Source of the DNA: JBKEAR01 sp047972425
GTDB lineage: Bacteria > Pseudomonadota > Alphaproteobacteria > JBKEAR01
NCBI GenBank assembly: GCA_047972425.1
Contig: JBKEAR010000027.1
Span: forward strand, 1-64,000
Direction: 5' to 3'
Length of the DNA stretch: 64,000 nucleotides
Shown here: positions 17,225-25,701 of the stretch, in pieces
How positions within the stretch are numbered: the stretch's first letter is position 1
Layout: every line of letters begins with the position of its first letter
The notes under the pieces: generated by a model
The model's database searches: none
The model's input: only the letters and a program-made list of their open reading frames with translations
What the model was told of the DNA's origin: nothing
Translations under genes and position numbers: made by a program

Positions 17225-18925
17225 ATCAAATGAATCCTGATCGAGGATTTTGGTAGAAGGTAAAGTGCTGAGTAGTTCTTTGCCGATATCCGATTGGGGG
17301 CTGGTAAAAAAGCCTTCGGCATCTCTATACTCTTTGATTTCACCATCAAGCATAACCGCCACATGATTGCACATTTGCCGCACCACAGGTAAATCGTGGG
17401 TAACAAATAAAATAGTCAAGCGCAGCTTGTCTTGCAAATCTTTAAGCAAGTTTAGTATGCGCGCTTGCACGCTAACATCAAGAGCCGAGGTTGGTTCATC
17501 GCATACCAATAATCGGGGGCGAGAAGCCAAAGCCCGTGCAATAGCAATACGCTGCCTTTGCCCACCCGAAAATTGATGGGGATAGCGGTTCATCACGCTT
17601 GGGTCCATACCGCAAAGCGCCAATAGGCTGGCGACAATCTCTTTTTGTTGGCGGCGGTTGGCCACGGTTTTTTGCACACGCATGGGCTCGGATACGATAT
17701 TAAGCACATTCATGCGATTATTGAGGGAGGAATAAGGGTCTTGGAATATCATACCCATATCGGAGCGAAAAGCAAACAACTCCCGATTACGCATATCATC
17801 GACATTTTTACCATTAAAAAATACTTGCCCCTCGGCGCGCGGCACTAACCCCATAATGGAGCGTATGAGGGTGGATTTACCCGAACCACTCTCGCCCACA
17901 ATGCCAATACTATCGCCTGCCATTACATTAAATGTGGCATGGCGCACCGCCCATAATAAATGCTCGCCTTTGCCAAAGGAAACCCCCACATCGTTAAGGC
18001 TTATCACCGGAACATCCGAGGCTTCGGTTGCAACGGTCTCCTCCAATAGCCATTCTAAGGCAGGGGCGGCTAAGGCTTCATCATATCCGGAATCTTCGCC
18101 GCTTTGGGGTATGTTAAAGCGGTGCAATTTACGCTCTAAACGGGGTACGGCAGCCATGAGTTGTTGAGTATATTCTTTTTGCGGTTTACCCAAAACTTGG
18201 CTCACCTCGCCTTCCTCTACCATTAAACCATAGCGCAATACAATCACCCGATTCGCAACCTCGGCAATTACCCCGATATCGTGAGTAATGAGAATAACAC
18301 CGGCATTATCTTCGGTAGCTAAGCGTTTTATGAGCTCTAAAATTTGCTTTTGTATGGAAACATCTAAGGCGGTTGTTGGTTCATCGGCAATGATGAGATC
18401 GGGGTTGGCGCATAAAGCCAAGGCAATCACAATGCGTTGGCGTTGCCCACCCGAAAACTGATGGGGATACCAGTTAAAACGCTCTTTATAGTTGGGAATT
18501 TCCACACGCTCTAACCAATTGAGTGCCAAAGCTTCGGCCTCATTTGGGTTGAGTTTTAAATGATGTTTGATGGTTTCGACCAATTGTTGCCCGATGGTAA
18601 ATAATGGGTTAAGGGATGTCATTGGGTCTTGAAAAATCATGCCAATGCGCTTGCCCCGATAACTGCGAATATGGGTAGGTGAAAGCTGGGTAAGCTCTTT
18701 GCCCTCTAAGGTAATCACCGAACCTTCATCAATAGTCGCACTATTAGGGAGCAAGCGAATAATGGCCGCCCCAATGGTGGATTTACCGGCACCCGATTCC
18801 CCCACTAGGCCTAAAATCTCGCCCCTTTTGACCTCTAAATCGATATTTTCTAATACGGTATTAACGGATTTACGGCGACTATGAAAGGAGACTTGTAAAT
18901 CTTGAATATTGAGTAGATTATCCAT
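17222..18925 (-). CDS. Peptide/nickel-type ABC transporter, fused double ATPase (YejF/DppDF-like)
   Basis: Energises uptake of oligopeptides or related solutes. Two complete ABC domains are joined in 567 residues: domain 1 with Walker A GESGAGKST (42-50) and signature FSGGQRQRIVIALAL; domain 2 with GESGSGKST (about 340) and FSGGQRQRIAIARAL. Each has the oligopeptide-family C-terminal extension (VLGKPQKEYTQQLMAAVPRL after domain 1). Fusion of the DppD and DppF equivalents is the arrangement of YejF and GsiA. Its ATG shares one base with the permease stop (TAATG). No binding protein is in this operon. Confidence 0.92.
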   Translation of the reverse strand: MDNLLNIQDLQVSFHSRRKSVNTVLENIDLEVKRGEILGLVGESGAGKSTIGAAIIRLLPNSATIDEGSVITLEGKELTQLSPTHIRSYRGKRIGMIFQDPMTSLNPLFTIGQQLVETIKHHLKLNPNEAEALALNWLERVEIPNYKERFNWYPHQFSGGQRQRIVIALALCANPDLIIADEPTTALDVSIQKQILELIKRLATEDNAGVILITHDIGVIAEVANRVIVLRYGLMVEEGEVSQVLGKPQKEYTQQLMAAVPRLERKLHRFNIPQSGEDSGYDEALAAPALEWLLEETVATEASDVPVISLNDVGVSFGKGEHLLWAVRHATFNVMAGDSIGIVGESGSGKSTLIRSIMGLVPRAEGQVFFNGKNVDDMRNRELFAFRSDMGMIFQDPYSSLNNRMNVLNIVSEPMRVQKTVANRRQQKEIVASLLALCGMDPSVMNRYPHQFSGGQRQRIAIARALASRPRLLVCDEPTSALDVSVQARILNLLKDLQDKLRLTILFVTHDLPVVRQMCNHVAVMLDGEIKEYRDAEGFFTSPQSDIGKELLSTLPSTKILDQDSFD

Positions 18926-19818
18926 TATCCGCGCTCCTCTGGGTTAAAACTATCACGTAAAAAATCCCCGATTAAATTGACTGAAACCACCAGCAATGTG
19001 AGTGTAAGCGTGGGATATATCAAGAGCCATGGTTTAGCGCGCATCACTTGGCGGCCACTATCGATTAACGTACCAAGGGACGGCATGGTGGATGGCACAC
19101 CCAGACCCAAAAAGGACAAAGTGGCCTCTAAGGTAATTGCCACACCCAAATCGATGGTCATAATAATGAATAACGGCCCTAAGATATTAGGGAGGATATG
19201 GCGTAACAATATGGCCGTGCCTGAGCGCCCTAAAATTTTAGCCGATTGCACATATTCTTTATTTTTCTCGACTAAGGTGGAGGAGCGTGCTAATCGGGCA
19301 AAGTTCGTCCAACGGCTCATGGCAATAGAGCCGATAAGCACCATAATCATATAGCTAGGTTCGGGTTTGGTACCGAGCATGGTTTTAATAACACCGGCAA
19401 CCAAAATGGCGGTCATAAAAGCTGGGAATGTAAGCTGAATATCTACCGCACGCATAATGAGAGTTTCTGCCCAGCCGCCGCGCCATGCGGCAATCATGCC
19501 CAATAATGTACCCACAACCACAGCCACAAAAATAGCAGTGAGCGAGATGAATAAGGATAACCGAAGGCCGTAAAATATCGCCGAGAGCAGATCCATACCT
19601 TGTAAATCCGTACCCAAAATATATTGGCTATCGCTCCCTTCTTTCCATATTGGTGGCAGCTCGGAAGAAAAAATATCGTAAGATGATGGATCCCACGGAT
19701 TAAACGGGCTGATATAAGGGGCAAAGATTGCCACAAATAAACATATAAAAAAGATGATAAACGAAATTAGAATAAGTGGAGAACGAAAGAGATCGTAAAA
19801 GAAATTTTTCCAAAACAT
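18925..19818 (-). CDS. Peptide/nickel-type ABC transporter permease (DppC/YejE-like)
   Basis: Inner-membrane permease, 297 residues, with an N-terminal TM helix (about 12-34) and a binding-protein-dependent transport domain with five further helices. The EAA loop facing the ATPase is visible as SSTLVEKNKEYVQSAKILG with ILPNILGPLFI after it, and the family motif EATLSFLGLGVPSTMPSLGTLI follows. It lies 13 nt after the DppB-like permease and overlaps the ATPase gene by one base. Confidence 0.9.
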   Translation of the reverse strand: MFWKNFFYDLFRSPLILISFIIFFICLFVAIFAPYISPFNPWDPSSYDIFSSELPPIWKEGSDSQYILGTDLQGMDLLSAIFYGLRLSLFISLTAIFVAVVVGTLLGMIAAWRGGWAETLIMRAVDIQLTFPAFMTAILVAGVIKTMLGTKPEPSYMIMVLIGSIAMSRWTNFARLARSSTLVEKNKEYVQSAKILGRSGTAILLRHILPNILGPLFIIMTIDLGVAITLEATLSFLGLGVPSTMPSLGTLIDSGRQVMRAKPWLLIYPTLTLTLLVVSVNLIGDFLRDSFNPEERG

Positions 19819-19831
19819 AACTTAATCTCCC

Positions 19832-20824
19832 CTATATATTGTTTCGTCTAAGGCGTGGGTCGATAATGAAATAGAGCATATCCACCGCCAAATTAACCGC
19901 CACAAATACAACGGCTACCATGAGTAAATAGGCCGAAATAAACGGAAAATCGTTAAAACCAAAACTTTTAATAAATAAATTACCCACACCCGGCCAGTTA
20001 AAAATCGTTTCGGTCACAACCGAAAAGGCAATCAACCCGCCAATTTGCATACCCATGACTGTAATTACGGGAACAAGGGTATTTTTTAGGGCATGTTTAT
20101 AATTAATCACATTTGGGGCTAGGCCACGGGCACGGGCAAAGCGGATATAATCGGTTTGGAGAACCTCGCGCATGCCCGAGCGCACCAATCGCATAATTAA
20201 CGTTACCTGATACAAGCCTAAGGATATTGCCGGCATAATCAGATGCTTAAGGCCATCGGTAGTAAAAAAGCCGCTTTCCCAACCCAAGATATTCACCGTT
20301 TCACCGCGCCCGATTGCAGGCATAGCCAACCATGTATCGGCCAAAATGACCGAGAAATAATAAATCAACAAACTTGCAATCACAAAAGAAGGAACAGAAA
20401 CCCCCAATAAAGCAAAAACATTGCCCAATTTAGATAGTGGGTTTTTAGGGTAAAGGGCTGTCCATACACCTAACGGAATACCAATAATCAGCGCAAAAAT
20501 AAAGGCGGCGGCGGCAAGCTCGATAGTGGCGGGTAAGGATTCCACAATAATTTCTGCAACCGGTTGGCCATTACGCCAGCTATTGCCAAAATCGCCATGC
20601 ATCGCATTGGTTATAAAGCGCCCATATTGAATATAAATGGGGTCGTTTAGGCCTAAACTTTCGCGCAACTGCTCTTGTTGCTCGGGCGTTGTGGATTGGC
20701 TAATCATATTATCGGTCGGGTCACCCGCAAACTGATAAATGGAAAATGCAATTGCCGAAACCACAAAAAGTACAATGATAGCCTGACCAATGCGTGATAA
20801 AAAGTACCGTAGAAAATTACGCAA
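19832..20824 (-). CDS. Peptide/nickel-type ABC transporter permease (DppB/YejB-like)
   Basis: First gene of the three-gene transporter operon, 330 residues. The N-terminal TM helix and the sequence AGDPTDNMISQSTTPEQQEQL, then LRESLGLNDPIYIQYGRF, are typical of the DppB/OppB family. The EAA-type loop is MREVLQTDYIRFARARGLAP, followed by ALKNTLVPVITVMGMQIGGLI and VTETIFNWPGVGNLFIKSF. Upstream to 21025 I see no gene; the divergent EamA gene starts ~200 nt away. Confidence 0.9.
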   Translation of the reverse strand: MRNFLRYFLSRIGQAIIVLFVVSAIAFSIYQFAGDPTDNMISQSTTPEQQEQLRESLGLNDPIYIQYGRFITNAMHGDFGNSWRNGQPVAEIIVESLPATIELAAAAFIFALIIGIPLGVWTALYPKNPLSKLGNVFALLGVSVPSFVIASLLIYYFSVILADTWLAMPAIGRGETVNILGWESGFFTTDGLKHLIMPAISLGLYQVTLIMRLVRSGMREVLQTDYIRFARARGLAPNVINYKHALKNTLVPVITVMGMQIGGLIAFSVVTETIFNWPGVGNLFIKSFGFNDFPFISAYLLMVAVVFVAVNLAVDMLYFIIDPRLRRNNI

Positions 20825-21025
20825 ATAATTAACCTTTAAGCTAGTGAAATATGCAACTCAATTTATAGACTTTTTTCCTAAAAGTCACTCAGATTTTACC
20901 AGATATTCGCAAAAAAGAGCGAAAAACCCATTGCATAAAAGGACAAAAGAGAAAATTTTTACAAATACAACCTATATCAGAAATTTATTCTCGCTAAATA
21001 TACGAACTTATCTTATCTTAACAAG

Positions 21026-21916
21026 ATGAATCTATTTAAAAATATCCACCTGAGTGGGGCACAAGCCATGATACTCTCTGGCTTATGCTTTGCAACCATG
21101 ACCGTACCCGTACGGCTAATTGGCAATACCATGCCAAGCCTAGAAAAAGCATTTTTTCGTAATATGTTTGCTTGGCTGGTGATTATTGCCATTATTTGGG
21201 CTGCACCCAAGCATAAACGATTTTTTAAAAGTAAAAATATGCTGCTGCAAATCTTACGGGCATTATTGGGTGTGGGTGCAATGAGCTGTTTTTTTATTGC
21301 TTTGGATTTAACAACTTTAGCTAAAGTAACGGCATCATCTTATATTAACCCACTTTTAATTACTGTGGGTGCCATTATTATTTATCACGAGAAAATCCGT
21401 ATACACCGCACTATTGCGCTAATTGTGGGGTTTTTTGGAGTACTGGTGATGACCAATTTTGCTTTAGGTATTGATAAAGGCATGGCCTATGCCCTTGTAT
21501 CTTGTATTTTTATGGCCGGCGTTGGTTTAGTGATTAAGCGCTTGTCACAAATAGACCCACCCGATGTGACCGTTTTTTGGATGGGTGCTATTATGACACC
21601 GATATCTTTTTTTATGGCATTACCCGGATGGGTATGGCCCAATATGCATCAGATTTTTTTACTGATTATTGTGGGGGCATTGGCTACATTTGCGCAACAA
21701 TTATTGATGCGCGCCTATAAAGTGGGGGAAGTTACCGAAATTTTACCCTATGATTTTTTGCGCCTTATTTGGGCGAGTATTTATGGATTTTTGTTATTTA
21801 ACGAAAAACCGGAGCTGAATATTTATATTGGTGCCGCCATTATTTTAACATCTACCGTTTATATTGCATGGCGCGAGCAAATACATAAACATGTTGCGCT
21901 ACAAGCCAACCATTAA
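21026..21916 (+). CDS. EamA/DMT-family permease
   Basis: A 296-residue inner-membrane protein with about ten hydrophobic helices in two EamA repeats (roughly 12-140 and 150-285). Family features are FAxMTVPVRL-like helix 1, FFRNMFAWLVI, LRALLGVGAMSCFFIALDLT (split over helices 3-4) and SSYINPLLITVGAIIIYHEK. Substrates of the family are metabolites or amino acids and cannot be predicted. The start ATG at 21026 has no obvious Shine-Dalgarno sequence; ATG 21068 is a less likely alternative. Its stop overlaps that of the convergent J-domain gene by 4 nt. Confidence 0.85.
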   Translation: MNLFKNIHLSGAQAMILSGLCFATMTVPVRLIGNTMPSLEKAFFRNMFAWLVIIAIIWAAPKHKRFFKSKNMLLQILRALLGVGAMSCFFIALDLTTLAKVTASSYINPLLITVGAIIIYHEKIRIHRTIALIVGFFGVLVMTNFALGIDKGMAYALVSCIFMAGVGLVIKRLSQIDPPDVTVFWMGAIMTPISFFMALPGWVWPNMHQIFLLIIVGALATFAQQLLMRAYKVGEVTEILPYDFLRLIWASIYGFLLFNEKPELNIYIGAAIILTSTVYIAWREQIHKHVALQANH

Positions 21917-22503
21917 ATATGCTCGTAACGTTGGAGCAATTTTTTAGCGGTATCATAGGCTTGGTTAATTTTTTTGATGGTATCGGTATCGCCTTTATTA
22001 TCGGCACTATCGGGGTGATATTTACGGGCTAAATTGCGATAAGCATGGCGTAATGCCGGGCGCTCAAACGGAATTTCTAGCTGTAACAAAGCCAAGGCCT
22101 CGGTTTCCTCGGTGCTTACATCGGGCCAAATGGCCGAGCGCATTTTGCCTTGCTGGTCATCAGCACCCCGCTCAAACAAATCGAATGGGTCTCGTAAGCG
22201 CTCCCCATTATAATGAATTTTTTCGGCCGCATGGCGCAAACCCATCGGCCAAGTTTCGCCACCCAGCTGCATGCGCTCTAACTCAAAAGCAAATTGGGTA
22301 TCATCCATACCCTCAAAATAGTTCCAGCTTTTGTTAAACTCTTTAATATGCTCCAAACAAAAATACTGATATTTTTTTTGCGAATAACGTGAAATCGGTG
22401 CCGGATACACCCCTTCTTGTGCACAATTTTTATTTGCACATAAATGTTTAGGCTCTTTTTTTTGGGTATTTAGCCAGTCATAGCTTCGTTTATATTTTCG
22501 CAT
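21913..22503 (-). CDS. J-domain (DnaJ-like) protein
   Basis: A 196-residue protein with a C-terminal J domain (about 135-195): ALLQLEIPFERPALRHAYRNLARKYHPDS (split over ~137-166), containing the HPD tripeptide that stimulates Hsp70 ATPase, then TIKKINQAYDTAKKLL. The N-terminal part has a CxxxxC pair (CANKNC) and ends of Cys/His (CLEHIKEFNKSWNYFEGM), suggesting a small metal site. This architecture is common in alphaproteobacteria, where the gene often sits beside cobS; here it does not. It is not a canonical DnaJ. Confidence 0.85.
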   Translation of the reverse strand: MRKYKRSYDWLNTQKKEPKHLCANKNCAQEGVYPAPISRYSQKKYQYFCLEHIKEFNKSWNYFEGMDDTQFAFELERMQLGGETWPMGLRHAAEKIHYNGERLRDPFDLFERGADDQQGKMRSAIWPDVSTEETEALALLQLEIPFERPALRHAYRNLARKYHPDSADNKGDTDTIKKINQAYDTAKKLLQRYEHI

Positions 22504-22669
22504 AGTTCATATTTAACTTGGTTTTATCAATAGGGCAAGCCCAAAATTATTATCTTTAAAATACAACCTTAAAATTATATTTTAAATAAATATATATTAT
22601 TTGGGTTGTGTAATTATTTTCTATGTATTATTATTAAGATATATTATTAATTTCTTGGAGTGACTAAAA

Positions 22670-22969
22670 TTGAATAATTCTTTTGTATTAAAAAATTTTT
22701 ATATAAATGGTAACCGTACCAGTATTCGCCTAGATCAAGAAAGTGTTGAAGCTTTAAATTCTATTTGCGATGCCGAAAGTGTTCAGTTTAATCAGCTTAT
22801 GCAAATTATAGAACAACAACGAGAAAAAAGTATTAGCAAAATGTCACGCACCGCCTATTTACGAACTTTTTTAATTCATTATCTCAAACAACAAATTAAA
22901 GAACAATCGGCTTTGGCTAAAGGCGATTTAAACAAAATAGAAGAGATGGCAAAAGGCCGCCGTCATTAA
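22670..22969 (+). CDS. Small ribbon-helix-helix domain protein
   Basis: A 99-residue protein. NGNRTSIRLDQESVEALNSI (13-32) reads as the beta strand and first helix of an RHH_4-type domain, followed by a second helix region ending in SRTAYLRTFLIHYLKQQ. Members bind DNA or partner proteins as dimers; the target is unknown. The start is TTG 22670, supported by GGAG at 22657-22660 with a 9-nt spacer; no suitable ATG lies upstream. It is monocistronic and is not accompanied by a recognisable toxin. Confidence 0.7.
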   Translation: MNNSFVLKNFYINGNRTSIRLDQESVEALNSICDAESVQFNQLMQIIEQQREKSISKMSRTAYLRTFLIHYLKQQIKEQSALAKGDLNKIEEMAKGRRH

Positions 22970-23004
22970 TAACCGCGGCCTTTAATTATATTTTGTTTCA
23001 ATAA

Positions 23005-23451
23005 TTAAGCGCCGGCACCATATTTATCGCCAAAAACAAATGCCCGAACTTCATCTAGCTCTGTTTTTAAGCGATTCTCTAAACTTTCATATAAATCACG
23101 CATACTTACCACGCCAATAATTTCGTTATCTTCAATTACAGGTAGGTGGCGGATTTTATGCTTATGCATGAGTGATAGAGCATCATGGCTACTGGCATCG
23201 CGCGAGATTGTTTCTAATTTACGGGTACAAATTTCACCAATCGTTTTATCAAAATCACCTTCTGCCACAACTTTACGCGTAAAGTCACGTTCGGTTACAA
23301 TCCCAATCACTTGGTTATTTTTATCGATAATAATCAGTGACGAACAATTACCTTCAATCATGGCTTGTGCCGCAAATTGAACCGGACTATCTTCTGAAAT
23401 ACAACAAACACCGTCTGTTGCAATAAACTTTTTAATTGAATCTGCAGCCAT
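23005..23451 (-). CDS. CBS-domain pair protein
   Basis: A 148-residue cytosolic protein made of two CBS motifs: about 10-62 (VCCISEDSPVQFAAQAMIEG, SSLIIIDKNNQVIGIVTERDF) and about 77-130 (TISRDASSHDALSLMHKHKI, RHLPVIEDNEIIGVVSMRDL). CBS pairs bind adenine nucleotides and act as energy sensors; stand-alone proteins of this length are common in alphaproteobacteria. Target unknown. It is monocistronic. Confidence 0.87.
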   Translation of the reverse strand: MAADSIKKFIATDGVCCISEDSPVQFAAQAMIEGNCSSLIIIDKNNQVIGIVTERDFTRKVVAEGDFDKTIGEICTRKLETISRDASSHDALSLMHKHKIRHLPVIEDNEIIGVVSMRDLYESLENRLKTELDEVRAFVFGDKYGAGA

Positions 23452-23555
23452 GTGATCTCCTTAAATCTCTATTAGCTCAATGGGTTATACTTAAGCTATT
23501 ATATATAGCATATTTTGGCCAAGTTGTCATTAAAATGCGCGTTTAAGCATCGGTC

Positions 23556-23584
23556 TTGACCCATAAAAAAAATAAGGCTAATAT
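23556..23584 (+). promoter_or_regulatory. Sigma-70-like promoter of the molybdopterin operon
   Basis: TTGACC (23556-23561) and TAATAT (23579-23584) are separated by exactly 17 nt. Transcription would start near 23591, giving a leader of about 115 nt before moaA. Confidence 0.65.
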
Positions 23585-23591
23585 ATAAAAA

Positions 23592-23700
23592 ACACACCTG
23601 AAGCTTTTATTCCTAAGTGCTACATATGGGGTAGAAGCCGTAAAGCTTTGCTTTACCGGGTTAAATTAGAAATGATTTGGCCTCCCGGATTTGGAAAGGG
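23592..23700 (+). promoter_or_regulatory. Structured moaA leader, possible Moco riboswitch
   Basis: The leader contains CTAC/GTAG (23620-23623 with 23631-23634), a perfect hairpin GTAAAGC-TTT-GCTTTAC (23640-23656), and CCGGG (23656-23660) able to pair with CCCGG (23684-23688), followed at once by GGAAAGGG (23693-23700), the likely ribosome binding site. A GGCCTCCC segment sits just before it. Position upstream of moaA and the pairing near the ribosome binding site fit a Moco-sensing RNA, but I cannot match it to the full consensus from memory, so this is a candidate only. Confidence 0.4.
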
Positions 23701-23707
23701 TATATTA

Positions 23708-24691
23708 TTGATACTTAAAGATAATTTTGGTCGCATATTCACCTATCTTCGGCTCTCAATTACCGAAGCCTGTAATTTTAAATGTGCATATTGTTTGCCT
23801 AATGGCTATCAGCCACCAGCCCATGATTTAAATGAGCTTTCACTTACAGAGATTAAAAATTTATTGGCTGCTTTTGTTGATTTGGGTATTAAAAAAGTGC
23901 GTTTAACCGGTGGTGAGCCTTGTTTACGTAAAGATTTAAATGAGATTATCCAAATTACAGCAAGCTTTCCTGAAATTGAGCGCATTGCGCTCACAACCAA
24001 TGGTACGGGGCTTCATAAAAATATCGAAAAATTTGTGCAATCGGGTGTTACCGCCCTTAATCTTTCAGTCGATACGCTCAACAGAGCCAAGTTTAAAGAA
24101 TTAACAGGGCTCGATAAACTACCTGATCTGCTTGAGACCATTCATATTGCCCAAGAACTACCTTTAGATTCGCTTAAAATGAATGCGGTTTTAATGAAAG
24201 GTCAGAATGATAACGAACTTGCATCTTTTTTAACTTTTCTTAAAGATACAAAAATCACAATGCGCTTTATTGAACTAATGCAAACCAACAGCTTAGACGA
24301 TCAATTTTTATCGCCAAGGCAAATGTTGGCCGCACCTTTAATTGAAGATTTACAAAAACAAGGTTGGATAGAGCAAAAAAAAGGGAGATATGCCGGCCCC
24401 GCACGGGAGTTTAAACATGCTGATTACCAAGGGAAAATCGGATTTATTACCCCCTATGGTGATGGCTTTTGCGAAAATTGCAATCGCCTACGTGTATCGG
24501 CGCAAGGGCAATTACAACTTTGTTTATTTGGCCAAGGACAAATAGATTTGCGCCCATTTTTAAAAGATACATCGCAAAAAGAAGATTTAAAAAATATTAT
24601 TATGGCCGCACTTACCCAAAAGGCCGAAACCCATTATCTACATGAAAAAAATCCGGGAATTCGCGGGCATTTGGCCTCGATTGGCGGTTAG
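23708..24691 (+). CDS. moaA: GTP 3',8-cyclase MoaA
   Basis: Radical SAM enzyme that converts GTP to the cyclised intermediate in the first step of molybdopterin synthesis. The N-terminal SAM cluster is CNFKCAYC (Cys22, 26, 29) and the second cluster is CENCNRLRVSAQGQLQLC. The C-terminal Gly-Gly (SIGG) that reaches into the active site is intact. The frame is open from TTG 23648, but those first 20 codons lie in the structured leader and are not MoaA-like. TTG 23708 gives MILKDNFGRIFTYLRLS, the normal N-terminus, with GGAAAGGG 7 nt upstream. First gene of a five-gene moa/moe operon. Confidence 0.92.
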   Translation: MILKDNFGRIFTYLRLSITEACNFKCAYCLPNGYQPPAHDLNELSLTEIKNLLAAFVDLGIKKVRLTGGEPCLRKDLNEIIQITASFPEIERIALTTNGTGLHKNIEKFVQSGVTALNLSVDTLNRAKFKELTGLDKLPDLLETIHIAQELPLDSLKMNAVLMKGQNDNELASFLTFLKDTKITMRFIELMQTNSLDDQFLSPRQMLAAPLIEDLQKQGWIEQKKGRYAGPAREFKHADYQGKIGFITPYGDGFCENCNRLRVSAQGQLQLCLFGQGQIDLRPFLKDTSQKEDLKNIIMAALTQKAETHYLHEKNPGIRGHLASIGG

Positions 24692-24699
24692 GAGATTAT

Positions 24700-25701
24700 A
24701 TGAAACTCGACGATTTATTCGCAAATACAACTTACCAAATGGCCAATGTAGCCAAAAAAACTATCACCGAGCGCAAAGCCTTAGCCACAGGGCGCATCAT
24801 TGTGGGCGAGCTAGTTTTTAATAAAATAAAAGAAGGCTCCATGCCCAAAGGTGACCCCATCAGCTTAGCAGAAACCGCGGCTATTTTAGGGGCTAAAAAA
24901 ACCGCCGATATTATCCCCTTATGCCATCCTTTGGGTTTAGACCATGTACGGGTATCCATAGTTGATGACGGCAATGAGGCTTTTCGGGTTTATTGTTTGG
25001 CAACAACTACCGCAAAAACTGGCGTAGAGATGGAAGCTTTAGCCGGTGTTTCAGCCGCCTTGTTGACTATTTGGGATTTATCAAAACCCGTTACGGCCGA
25101 TTTACACATCGAAGATATTAAGCTTTTACAAAAAACTGGCGGTAAATCGGGTATATGGCGCACCAAACAGGATATCCCCCCAGCGATTAAAGATTATTTT
25201 GAAAGCGAAACAACCAATAACACCCCTTTAAAAGATTATACCGCTGCTGTTATAACCATGAGCACAAGGGCAAGCCAAGGAGTTTACGAAGATACTTCAG
25301 GCGCTTATTTAAAAAACCGATTATCAGAGTTGGGCTGTAACATCACCCATTACGAAATCATTGCCGATAATGCCGCACAGTTGAAACAAACATTAAGTGA
25401 GCAAAAACCCAATTTAATTTTAGTTACAGGCGGTACAGGCCTATGCCCCGATGATTGCACACCAGAAGTATTAACCGAAATTATGGATAAAAATGCCCCC
25501 GGTTTTGCTGAATATTTACGCCTACAAGGTAGCCAATTTACTTATAAATCTTGGTTAAGCCGGCAAAATGCGATTGTTAAAGGCAATAGTTTAATCATTG
25601 CCCTACCCGGCAGCTTAAAGGCGGTTAAAGAGAATTTGGGTTTATTAGAACCTTTATTACCCCATGCGTTAAAAATGCTTAAAGGAGGTAACCATGATTA
25701 G
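24700..25701 (+). CDS. Fused MoaC-MogA/MoaB protein (cyclic pyranopterin monophosphate synthase + molybdopterin adenylyltransferase-like)
   Basis: Two enzymes in one 333-residue chain. Residues 1-155 are MoaC (cPMP synthase), with LCHPL (74-78), the TGVEMEAL block (107-114) and the catalytic region TIWDLSKP (123-130, Asp126 and Lys129). Residues ~178-330 are a MogA/MoaB domain, with VITMSTR, GVYEDTSG, LVTGGTG (241-247) and ALPGS. A ~25-residue linker joins them. MoaC-MoaB fusions are known in some bacteria. The fusion couples cPMP synthesis with the later adenylylation step. It starts 8 nt after moaA and overlaps moeA by 8 nt. Confidence 0.9.
   Translation: MKLDDLFANTTYQMANVAKKTITERKALATGRIIVGELVFNKIKEGSMPKGDPISLAETAAILGAKKTADIIPLCHPLGLDHVRVSIVDDGNEAFRVYCLATTTAKTGVEMEALAGVSAALLTIWDLSKPVTADLHIEDIKLLQKTGGKSGIWRTKQDIPPAIKDYFESETTNNTPLKDYTAAVITMSTRASQGVYEDTSGAYLKNRLSELGCNITHYEIIADNAAQLKQTLSEQKPNLILVTGGTGLCPDDCTPEVLTEIMDKNAPGFAEYLRLQGSQFTYKSWLSRQNAIVKGNSLIIALPGSLKAVKENLGLLEPLLPHALKMLKGGNHD

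Noticed and set aside
23648..23707. Upstream extension of moaA from TTG 23648
   Set aside because: These codons fall inside paired segments of the leader and do not resemble MoaA N-termini; TTG 23708 has a proper ribosome binding site.
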